This document shows positions 29,874-37,766 of a stretch of DNA of 64,000 nt, piece after piece. Positions within the stretch are counted from its first letter, which is position 1, and the number at the start of each line of letters is the position of its first letter. The translations under genes and the position numbers were made by a program. The notes below the pieces were generated by a model. It had not been told where the DNA came from. It ran no database searches and saw only the letters and a list, made by a program, of their open reading frames with translations. This DNA comes from Medakamo hakoo (lineage: Eukaryota > Chlorophyta > Trebouxiophyceae > Coccomyxaceae). The stretch covers positions 558,001 to 622,000 of the forward strand of contig CP089464.1 of NCBI GenBank assembly GCA_026636295.1. The letters run 5' to 3'.

Positions 29874-30740
29874 TCACATCCCTCTCACCGCGTCCTTGGC
29901 CTGGCGCCTCAGACTTTTAGGCAGCACGCCAACCACGGCTTTGCCCGCCGCGCTGATCGGTTTCTTCACGGCAGAACCAACCTTGGACACGCTGTCTCCA
30001 GCCAGGCGGTCGCCCGCGTCCGCGACGGCGCGCCTCACCTTGTCCGCGGCTTGACGGGCCGTCCACCCGCCCGCCGCGCCGACTGCGGCTGGCAGGCGGG
30101 CTTTCAGGCTCGCGGATTTCGGGTCCTTGGGCGGGGGGGGCAGGGGGAGGGCGTCGGCCGACACGCGGCGTTCGACAAGGTCCCACCCGGGACGCAGGAA
30201 GCCGACCAGCCCGCCGCGCCGCACGAACGTGTGGTCTTCATGCCCGCGCGGCGGAATGGAGCGGGGCAGGGCGAGTAAGGGCGCGGACTCTTTGGGCGGT
30301 TTGGGCGGGGGTGGCGGCGGCTTGGCCGGGCTGGCGGCTGCGGCTGCCTGGCCGGCCGAGCCCGGGCGGGGTGCCCTGCCGCTCGCGATGGCGGCCGCCG
30401 CGCCCGCCACAAACGCGCCCGCGACGGCGGCCGGCACGCGCCAAGCACCGTCGGACTTGGCAGTAGACCGAGGCTTCGGGCGGGTGGACGGCGCGGCCGG
30501 CCGGCCTGGCGCGGACGCGGGGCGGGCGGGCGCGGAGGGGGCACGGGCGGTCGCCGTGGCCTGCACGGGTTCGGCTGGCGCCGACGCAAATGCCTGCCGT
30601 TGCGCGACCGCCGGGCCGCCGCCGCCGCCGCCGCCGTCACTAGCCGCCGCCCAACTGCCGCTGGCAGCCTTTGTGGCTTTGCCGCGCCTGCGAGGGAAGA
30701 GGCGGTCGAAAAAGGTCGAGGACGGCGTGGACGGCGGCAT
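29874..30740 (-). CDS. Unknown Ala/Pro-rich protein with a possible membrane segment
   Basis: A single minus-strand frame of 288 residues from ATG 30740-30738 to a TGA at 29874-29876. I do not recognise the family. The N-terminus is basic with Ser/Pro/Phe (MPPSTPSSTFFDRLFPRRRGK), then a disordered Ala/Pro/Ser/Lys-rich stretch to residue 110. An apolar Ala/Gly segment (PAAVAGAFVAGAAAAIA) near residues 115-132 could cross a membrane. A Pro-rich linker follows, and then a short motif that looks folded and charged: RGHEDHTFVRRGGLVGFLRPGWDLVERRVSADALPL, with aromatic and charged residues unlike the rest. The tail is basic and Ala/Lys-rich, amphipathic. It converges with TIC40. The non-random composition supports a real gene, but the function is unknown. 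Confidence 0.55.
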   Translation of the reverse strand: MPPSTPSSTFFDRLFPRRRGKATKAASGSWAAASDGGGGGGGPAVAQRQAFASAPAEPVQATATARAPSAPARPASAPGRPAAPSTRPKPRSTAKSDGAWRVPAAVAGAFVAGAAAAIASGRAPRPGSAGQAAAAASPAKPPPPPPKPPKESAPLLALPRSIPPRGHEDHTFVRRGGLVGFLRPGWDLVERRVSADALPLPPPPKDPKSASLKARLPAAVGAAGGWTARQAADKVRRAVADAGDRLAGDSVSKVGSAVKKPISAAGKAVVGVLPKSLRRQAKDAVRGM

Positions 30741-31211
30741 TTTTTTGTGTGATGGCCGAGGGAGCCCGCTGGACCACAAGCGTTAGAGTGTGGACAGCTG
30801 AGTGTGAGTGTGTGTTTTTGTTTCGAGGAAGCACTTTTTTTTGGCTTTTTACAAAAATTCTGCATCTGTTTGTTTTTCCCGCAGACCAGCACTTGCGCGG
30901 AAAGAGAAAGAATCATTTGTGGGGGGAGAGGGGGACGAAAGAAGAAAAAAACGGGCGTTCGTATTAGAGGGGAGGGAAGACCAGACGCGCCGGGTGGTGG
31001 CAGGAGAGAGCGTGCTCTTTCCCGCGACCCACCCGCGCACACCACACAGAGCGACCTAAGGCCTAGTAAAGGGAGGGGAACACGCTGAAAATTCACCGCT
31101 GCCGCCGCGCCAGGCGGCGCCAGGCGCGGGCGCCGGGGTGGAAAAATGGGCTGACGGAGGGGGTGCCGGGTTGACACCGGGAGGGGTCGCGGGCGACTAG
31201 AATGAAACACT
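30741..31211. other. Intergenic region upstream of the unknown minus-strand gene
   Basis: No gene was found in these 471 bp. The left part (30780-30960) is AT-richer than most of the window, with T8 and A runs, and probably contains the promoter of the gene ending at 30740. The right part near 31110-31135 repeats GCCAGGCG(C/G) units and leads to the 3' end of expansin 1. Confidence 0.4.
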
Positions 31212-32072
31212 TCACAGGTTCAGGGAGACCTCGCCCTCGAACGCGTCCTTGTCAGCGGACGCCTGCAGCTTGCGGGAGCCGCCGTTGACGGCGAACTGGA
31301 CGCCCGTCGGCAAGTCGCCGACCTGGCCGGACGAGCCGACGAGGGACTTGGCCTCCACGGCCTGGCCGTCCTCGGACACGAAGCGGAAGTCCCAGGGCAG
31401 GCCGGGCGCGTTGGACACCTCCCAGGCCGTGCCCCACTTGTTCTCGAGCGGGACCCAGGAGCCGTCCGGGCCCTTCATCTCGACCTGCTTGATCGCGGCC
31501 TTGCCCGCCGCGTTCTTGACGGTCAGGCGCACCCACTTGCCCGGGCCGTAGTTGGACTGGACCTGCATCTTGATGGGGTTGGTGCCCGGCTGGCAGGCGA
31601 CGCGGCGGTACCGGATGTTGATGCGGCCGCCCGACGCGGGCGCGATGCGGTCGAAGACGAGGGCCTGCAGGTCGATGTGGTCGGCGCCGCACTCGGGGCA
31701 CGAGTCGGTGATGGTGATGTAGGCGCTGCCCGCGCCCTGGCGGCACCGGCCGGAGAACTGCTTGCCCTCCACGCACTGGATCTCCCAGCACGTGCCGCAG
31801 GCCTTGCCGGGCAGGGAGTTGAAGTACTTGTTGGAGGTGGAGAAGGCGCCGACCTGCCAGAAGGGGTACTCGTCCTTGGACATGTTGAAGTAGCCGCACG
31901 AGCCTTCCTTCGTGCCGTACGAGTGCGAGTGGGGGTCCATGCCGTCGGGCGCGCCGCCGTAGAAGGTGGCGATGCCGTCGGTCCAGTCGGTGAGGACGGA
32001 CTGGGAGGCGGCCGGGGCGGCGAGGACGGCCAGGGCCGCGAGGGCGGCGACGGCGGCGAGCGTGAAACGCAT
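31212..32072 (-). CDS. Expansin-like protein 1
   Basis: Single exon on the minus strand, 286 residues from ATG 32072-32070. A clear signal peptide (MRFTLAAVAALAALAVLAAPAASQ) targets it outside the cell. Expansins loosen walls without hydrolysis by disrupting contacts between cellulose and other glycans. Domain 1 is the GH45-like double-psi barrel: IATFYGG near residue 32, then Cys-rich GSCGYFN, GKACGTCWEI, GRCRQG and ITDSCPECGADHIDLQALVFDRIA, in which HID takes the place of the plant HFD motif. IRYRRVACQ joins the domains. Domain 2 (CBM63-like) keeps VRLTVKNAAG, VEMKGPDGSWVPLENKWGTAWE and LPTGVQF. The C-terminal tail is charged. A close paralogue lies upstream on the same strand, in tandem. 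An earlier in-frame CTG-type frame extends upstream but the signal peptide fixes this start. Confidence 0.92.
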   Translation of the reverse strand: MRFTLAAVAALAALAVLAAPAASQSVLTDWTDGIATFYGGAPDGMDPHSHSYGTKEGSCGYFNMSKDEYPFWQVGAFSTSNKYFNSLPGKACGTCWEIQCVEGKQFSGRCRQGAGSAYITITDSCPECGADHIDLQALVFDRIAPASGGRINIRYRRVACQPGTNPIKMQVQSNYGPGKWVRLTVKNAAGKAAIKQVEMKGPDGSWVPLENKWGTAWEVSNAPGLPWDFRFVSEDGQAVEAKSLVGSSGQVGDLPTGVQFAVNGGSRKLQASADKDAFEGEVSLNL

Positions 32073-34021
32073 GGTTGTTGCGCGAGGTTGACACACTGGA
32101 GGGGTGTGGGGGGAGAGGGGCGGGCGGGAGAGCGAGGAGAGTGAGCATGAATTGCTTTCCGTGCGTTGCGCACATTCCGGCCGCCCACCGCCAGATCCGG
32201 CGGCCCAGGCCGGGCCTTGGGCGTGCGGCTGTCCCAATGCGGGTGGAAGCGCGATTGGCCGCGCCCAAACGGGCGAGGGAGGGGCGCGCAAAGGAGAGTG
32301 TGCGCGCGCGAGGGGGTCAGCGCCCCCGCGGCTTGGGCCGCGTCGCTGCTCGCCTCAAGTCTATCTCTCCGTCTGACCGTGGCCGTCGCAGCCTCCCCAG
32401 CCGCCTTCCGGCCCGCCCGCGCCCTCCCAACCCACCCGTCAGCCTTGGTCGCATTGCGCCCAAGCCATCGGCGGTGAGTGGGGTGGGAATGGGGCGGTGG
32501 GGCGGCGGTGGGGCGGCGGCTGGGCGGCAGCCCGCGCGCGGCCAGGGCACTAGTGATCGGCCCGCGCCCAATCGCCCTCCGTCGCACAAGATCCACCCCG
32601 CCCGCCGCCCACCCGCCGCCGCCAACGCGTCGCCACAGGGGCAAGCAGCATTGAAGTGGGGCGGATAGGGCGGCGGGCGGGGTCCGCGCGCGGCGCACGC
32701 GCCCCCCTCTATACAAAAAAAGCGCACCTAGTTGAAGCTCAACACAAAAGAAACAGGGGAATGAGACGGAAAACCGTGCCGTCGAGCCGTGATTCCGAGG
32801 GCCCCCGGGTGCACTTTTTGGTCCGTCTGGCCAGACGCTCCCTGCCTTGCCGGGCCGGACGGACGGCGTCCGAGTCGGGTCCGAGTCGGATGAGGAGAGT
32901 CAAGCCGGCCTGGACCCCCCCCTCCCTCCCACCCTCTCTCCATCCCCTCCCCCCTCCCTCTCCTTCCGTCCCTCCGTCCCTCCGCCGTGCCCGGCTGTTT
33001 CCGGCATGCCGGGCCTGCTCCCTGAACGCGCGCGCGGCCGCCCAGCTTTTGCAGTCCACGCACCCCGAGCCACGCCCGGGAAGCCGGCGCACTTCCCCCC
33101 CCACTCGACCACCACCCGCGCCCTAGAAAAAGAGCAAAGACAGGCCCCTTTTGTCCGCCTGTCAGACTCCCGTTGTCTGACCTGTCCGACCTGCCTGACA
33201 CGGTCCAGACCCAGCCAGGACGACACAGCGGCCTGGCCCGGCCCGGCCCAACCCCTTTGACCGCGTTCCTGGGCGGGCGCCGGCGAGGAGAGAGAGACGA
33301 GAGGCTGCGAGGTGAGGTTTTGTTCCAAGTGTTTTTTTTCCAGCTTGTTGCAAGTTTCCGCGGGACATCACACGCAACAACCGCTGCCCCCCATCACCGT
33401 CGCGGGGAGGCACGCACACACACAACACACAGCTACTTTGGATTTTGAATCGCTTCGAAAAAGGGGGGGGGATAGAGCTCTAGAACACCACAGCTATAGA
33501 AAAGAAAGAAGAGTGGAGGGGCGCGGGGTGGGTTGGGCGGGCGGGGGCGTGGGGAGGGGAGCGGCTGGTCAGCCGGTCCGCGACCCCACACGCACCACGC
33601 CCAGCCCGCGCGCGCCACCTCCAAAAATTGGTTTTTTCATTTGTTTCCTTGTTTGTTTTGGGCGAAGAATGGAAGGGTGGTGGGAAAGGGGGGGGGACAC
33701 ACACAAGCAGCGCCAGGCCTTGGTTTCTGGGAGAAAGAGCGCACACACGCACGCGGGCGGCGCGCCCAAAATTGAAAGGGTGATTGATCAGGTGGGCGCG
33801 CGCCGGGTGGTGGCACGCGGTTGTGTCTTTCTCCAGGCGACGCGCAAAAAACCAGGCCGGGGAAAAAGGGGGAAAGGTTTTTAGTTTTTACGGGGGCCAA
33901 GTATTCGACCGGATGGGGGATTTGGCGTACGGTACACGGCCGCGCGTGTTGCGCAGGGCCGGATCACATGGATGATGGGATGGATGGAAGGCGGAAAGGC
34001 GCACAGCGAACGCGCGCGCGT
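32073..34021. other. Long intergenic region between tandem expansins
   Basis: About 1.95 kb with no supportable gene. It is the upstream region of expansin 1. It holds C/T-rich tracts near 32930-32990, a 12-bp palindrome GTCTGGCCAGAC at 32825-32836, repeated GTCCGAGTCGG units near 32868-32890, and an inverted repeat GTCAGAC/GTCTGAC at 33161-33181. The part near 33300-33900 is AT-richer with A, T and G runs and probably includes the 3' UTR of expansin 2. Open frames here have the composition of chance ORFs in GC-rich DNA. Confidence 0.5.
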
Positions 34022-34843
34022 TCACTTGCCGCCGTCGGCCGGCGCGGCGCCCGCCTTGCCAGACAGCGAGAACTGGACGCCCGTCGGCAGGTCGCCCACC
34101 TGGCCGGACGAGCCGACCAGGGACTTGGCTTCGACGGCCTGGCCGTCCTCGGCCACAAAGCGGAAGTCCCAGGGCAGGGCCGGCGCCTTGGACACCTCCC
34201 ACGCGTTGCCCCAACGGTTCTCCATGTTCTGCCAGTCGCCGTCGGGGCCCTTGATCTGCACGTTCTTCATGGCGCCCTTGCCCGCCGTGCCGCCGACGAC
34301 CAGGCGCAGCCAGGCGCCAGGGCCGTAGTTGGTCTGGACGTTCATGTTCATGGACGACGGCGGCTGGCAGGACACGCGGCGGTACCGGATGTTGATGCGG
34401 CCGCCCGACGGCGGCGCGATCTTCTCAAAGACGAGCGCCTGCAGGTCCATGTGATCGGCGCCGCACTCGGGGCAGGAGTCGGTGATGGTGACGGTCACCG
34501 GCCCGGCGCCCGCGCGGCACCGGCCAGCAAACTCTTTGCCTTCCACGCACTCGATCTCCCAGCACGTGCCGCACGCCTTGCCGGGCAGGGAGTTGAAGTA
34601 CTTGTTGGAGGTGGCGAAGGCGGCCACCTGCCAGAAGGGGTAGACGTCCTTGGACAGGTTGAAGTAGCCGCACGAGCCTTCCTTCGTGCCGTACGAGTGC
34701 GAGTGGGGGTCCATGCCGTCGGGCGCGCCGCCGTAGAAGGTGGCGATGCCGTCCGTCCAGTCGGTCAGGACTTCAGCGGAGGTCAGGGTGGGCACAGCCG
34801 CGGCCAGGGCGGCGAGGGCCAGGACGAAAGTGGTGGAACGCAT
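34022..34843 (-). CDS. Expansin-like protein 2
   Basis: Single exon on the minus strand, 273 residues from ATG 34843-34841, a tandem paralogue of the expansin ending at 31212. Signal peptide MRSTTFVLALAALAAAVPTLTSA. Domain 1 keeps IATFYGG, GSCGYFN, GKACGTCWEI, GRCRAG and SCPECGADHMDLQALVFEKIA (HMD at the catalytic-like position). Domain 2 keeps WLRLVVGG, VQIKGPDGDWQNMENRWGNAWE and LPTGVQF. The two proteins are identical over long blocks, for example from TDWTDGIATFYGG through to GSCGYFN and around PWDFRFV-EDGQAVEAKSLVGSSGQVGDLPTGVQF, but differ in the signal peptide, the middle of domain 2 and the tail. That pattern fits a fairly recent tandem duplication or gene conversion. A role in the algal wall is inferred from the family. 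Confidence 0.92.
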   Translation of the reverse strand: MRSTTFVLALAALAAAVPTLTSAEVLTDWTDGIATFYGGAPDGMDPHSHSYGTKEGSCGYFNLSKDVYPFWQVAAFATSNKYFNSLPGKACGTCWEIECVEGKEFAGRCRAGAGPVTVTITDSCPECGADHMDLQALVFEKIAPPSGGRINIRYRRVSCQPPSSMNMNVQTNYGPGAWLRLVVGGTAGKGAMKNVQIKGPDGDWQNMENRWGNAWEVSKAPALPWDFRFVAEDGQAVEAKSLVGSSGQVGDLPTGVQFSLSGKAGAAPADGGK

Positions 34844-36179
34844 TGTTGTGGAGGGTTGTGTTTTGAGTTCTGTGTCGGTGTGGCAGCGGGGGAGGAGGGG
34901 AGGAGGGTGAGGCACACAGGGCGGCGGCGGTTTGGAAAGGCAAAAAGGCGGTTGTTAAAAAGTGCAAAGGGCGCGCGACAGACCGGGCGCCGTGGTCGCG
35001 CCGAGGGGAGGGGGGAGCGGCGGGAGAGCCGGCCGCTGCATTCTCCTCCGTGCGGCGGGCTGTCGGCGGGCCGCATCCGGCCCGTCCGCGCCGCCCAGCC
35101 TCTCAAGCCAGGCGGTGCGCACTGCCTCCAGCTCCCTCCGCGCGGAAGGGAGGGCGCGGCACCGCCGGCAGGCCCGCCGTCGGCCCTGCCAAGGAAGGGG
35201 GGGAGCGCAAGGGGCGCGCCCTCTACGCGGTGGGCCCACACACCGCCCCCCGCCGGAAGGCGGTCCAGCCGGGCCGCGCGCCTGCTGTCGCTGCCGGAGG
35301 CACGCTCACGACTTCCGCCGCGCCCGAGGCGAGGAAACAGGGTGAGCGGGCGACCCGCTACCCGCCCACGGCGCCGGCCGCCAAGGGCAGGGAAGCGCGA
35401 CACTCCCCCCGCATTGGTGGGCACGAAAAACGCAGCCCTCCGCGGGGCGCGGCCGCGCCCCTCCTCACCCCACCACCGCCCTGGCCGGGTGCCCGAGTGT
35501 CCGTCCCACGCACCTTGAGTGACGGAGACTTGACGCGGTAGCGTTTGTGGATGAGAGAGCGACGGAAAGCCGGAAGCCTTTTCAAAAAAAGACGGAGGGT
35601 GAGAGCCTCTCTTTTTTCAATGAGCGTTGTGAGCCTGGAGTGTCGGAGATCCGCCCGTCTCTCTCCCTCTCCCCTGCCCGTGGAGGGGCCCCCCCAGTCT
35701 GACAGCCCCAGTCCGCCCGACAGACTGGGGGTGTCCGACGGGGCGGGCCCGTCTCACCCGCCTGCCCGGTGAGAGTCTCACCCGCCCCCCTTGCCCGCCC
35801 CCCACCGCCCTTTCCCTTCGCCCTCCACCCCTCCCACCACCCACCGGGGCCGGCCTGTCCGTGAGCCGGTGTGAGCCGGTTTGGGGCAGTGGACGGCCTG
35901 TCGGGCTCCGAGCGGTCACCTCTCACTCTCCCTCTCTCTCTCAGCGCCGCGCGCTCTGGGAAACAGAGTGGTTGAGAGAGCGCCCGCGTTGACGACGACG
36001 ACGACCCTTTGACGGGCCTGGAGAGTCTGTGACTGCGTCTCCAAGGCCGGGGCGTGGTGCGCGGCGGCGGTGCGTGCGGCCAGCCCGCCCCGCCGGGTCG
36101 AGACAGTGCTTCTCTTCAACGGCCAGGCGAGAGTGCACCCCCTCTCTCTCTCTTCACTCCCTCCTCCTCCTCTCCCCTC
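34844..36179. other. Intergenic region, expansin 2 upstream / MYG1 upstream
   Basis: About 1.3 kb between divergent genes with no supportable coding sequence. It must hold both promoters. It contains an 11-bp inverted repeat, CCCCCAGTCTG at 35691-35701 with CAGACTGGGGG at 35721-35731, and a GGTGAGA-G-TCTCACC hairpin at 35768-35782. Short CTCACCCGCC and GAGCCGGT units repeat near 35755-35880. C/T-rich tracts precede the MYG1 start. Confidence 0.5.
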
Positions 36180-36688
36180 ATGCGCCAGGGCCTCCGCCTC
36201 GCCCACAAGCTGGCGCCGTCCACTGCTCGCAACGTCCGCCCGCGCGTCGCCGGACCCGCGCCCGTCCGCGCCATGTCGACCGACCCGCTCGCCGCCGTCG
36301 GCCCGTCGACGAAAACCATTGCGACGCACTCTGGCTCCTTCCACTGCGACGAAGCGCTCGGGTGCTACCTGCTCCGCCTGACCGACGAGTTCGCGGGCGC
36401 GCGCATCGTGCGGTCGCGCGACCCGGAGGTGCTGAAGGGCGCGGATGTTGTGATTGACGTGGGCGCGGTCTATGATCCAGGTGAGGAATGCGTTTTTTTT
36501 CTCGAGTGGCGGCCGCACCTCGGGGCGCCGATTTTCGATGGCAAGGCGGCGGTGCCGGGGCCCGTGCCAATGCCGATCAAGAGGTGCAGGGCCTGGACTA
36601 CCCAGGACGCGACGGGTGGAGGGGTAAGAGTCGCTGGGCTGGCTGTGGCGCGCCGTTCTTTCCTCTCCCCGCCGGCGCCCCTCACCCT

Positions 36689-36753
<65 letters not shown>

Positions 36754-37625
36754 CCACCCACCGGTACGACCACCACCAGCGCGAGTTCCAGGACGTCTTC
36801 GGCCACGGCTTCAACACCCGGCTGTCGTCCGCGGGCTTGGTCTACAAGCATTTCGGCCGGGAAGTCGTGGCCAAACTGCTGAAAAAGGCCGGAAACGCGG
36901 ACGACGCGGCGGGCGCCGCGGTCGAGACCATCTACCTCGCGACATACCGCACGTTCATGGAAGCCGTCGACGCCATCGACAACGGCGTCGACCGCTTCCC
37001 TGGGGCGGGCCCACCAAAGTACGCGTCCTCCACCGACCTGGCCTCCCGCGTCGGCGGCCTGAACCCGGCGTGGAATGAGCCGCAGGACGACGGGATTTAC
37101 AATGCCGCGTTTGCAAAGGCGATGGCGCTCACGGGCGCGGAGTTTGAGGATGCCGTCCTGTACCTGGCCCGGTCCTGGTTGCCGGCGCGCAAGATCGTGG
37201 AGGAATCCCTGGCGGGCCGCAAGGCCGTCGACCCGAGCGGGGCCATCATGGAGCTCACCCACTTCTGCCCGTGGAAGTCTCACCTGTTCGAGATGGAGGG
37301 CGAGGACGCCGCCCTGGCGGCCGACCCGGTCAAGTTTGTGCTGTTTGAGGACGACCGCGAACGCAAGTGGCGGGTGCAAGCCGTGCCCGTGTCGCCCGCC
37401 TCGTTCGTCAACCGCGTCTCCCTCCCGTCCGCGCTGTGCGGGCTGCGTGGGGCCGACCTGGACGCGGCGGCGGCCAAAGGCCTGGCCGGCGGCATCACGC
37501 CGCCGCCCGGTGGCGTGTTCATTCACGCGTCGGGCTTCACGGGTGGGCACGACACCCGGGAAGGCGCGCTGGCATACGCGCGTGCGGCTTTGGCCGAAGC
37601 GACGGAGAAGCAGGGCGGGCAGTGA
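36180..37625 (+). CDS. MYG1: MYG1 exonuclease (DHH-like superfamily)
   Basis: Two exons, 36180-36480 and 36754-37625, give 390 residues, matching the family (about 375). MYG1 is a conserved 3'-5' RNA exonuclease that in animals acts in nucleolus and mitochondria. The basic leader (MRQGLRLAHKLAPSTARNVR) suggests mitochondrial entry; an internal ATG at 36273 (MSTDPLAAVG) could give a form without it. Metal-binding motifs are ATHSGSFHCDEALGCYLLR, VVIDVGAVYDP and HRYDHHQREF. Later conserved blocks are LSSAGLVYKHFG, AIDNGVDRFP, SSTDLASRVGGLNPAWNEP, HFCPWKSHLFE and FIHASGFTGGH. The exon junction rebuilds DPATHRYDHH exactly as in homologues. The intron holds a (CA)31 tract that runs right into the acceptor, is 273 nt long and has no in-frame stop, so its retention would keep the frame. 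Confidence 0.94.
36691..36752 (+). repeat. (CA)31 microsatellite at the MYG1 acceptor
   Basis: Thirty-one CA units fill the last 62 bp of the MYG1 intron; the final CA plus G makes the acceptor CAG. The tract stands where a polypyrimidine tract would be expected. Confidence 0.95.
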
Positions 37626-37766
37626 GGGCGAGTGGCCAGAGAGCGCGGCGGGAGACGAGCAGGAGGGCGCGGATGCACGGGTGGATGGGTTTTTTTTTTG
37701 CTTTTCGCGCGGGTCCGGCACTTTTCTGCAATAACAAACAATTCTTCTTCTTCAGCTTTTCTCGTT

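Noticed and set aside
32075-32668. Open + strand frame upstream of expansin 1
   Set aside because: Runs through the promoter region with chance composition; no homologous motif.
34783-35541. Several overlapping open frames upstream of expansin 2
   Set aside because: All are Arg/Pro/Gly-rich and none shows a domain, splice support or start context; treated as intergenic.
36481-36753. The MYG1 intron read as coding (His-Thr repeat)
   Set aside because: Homologues join DP to the HRYDHH motif directly, and canonical splice sites restore this.
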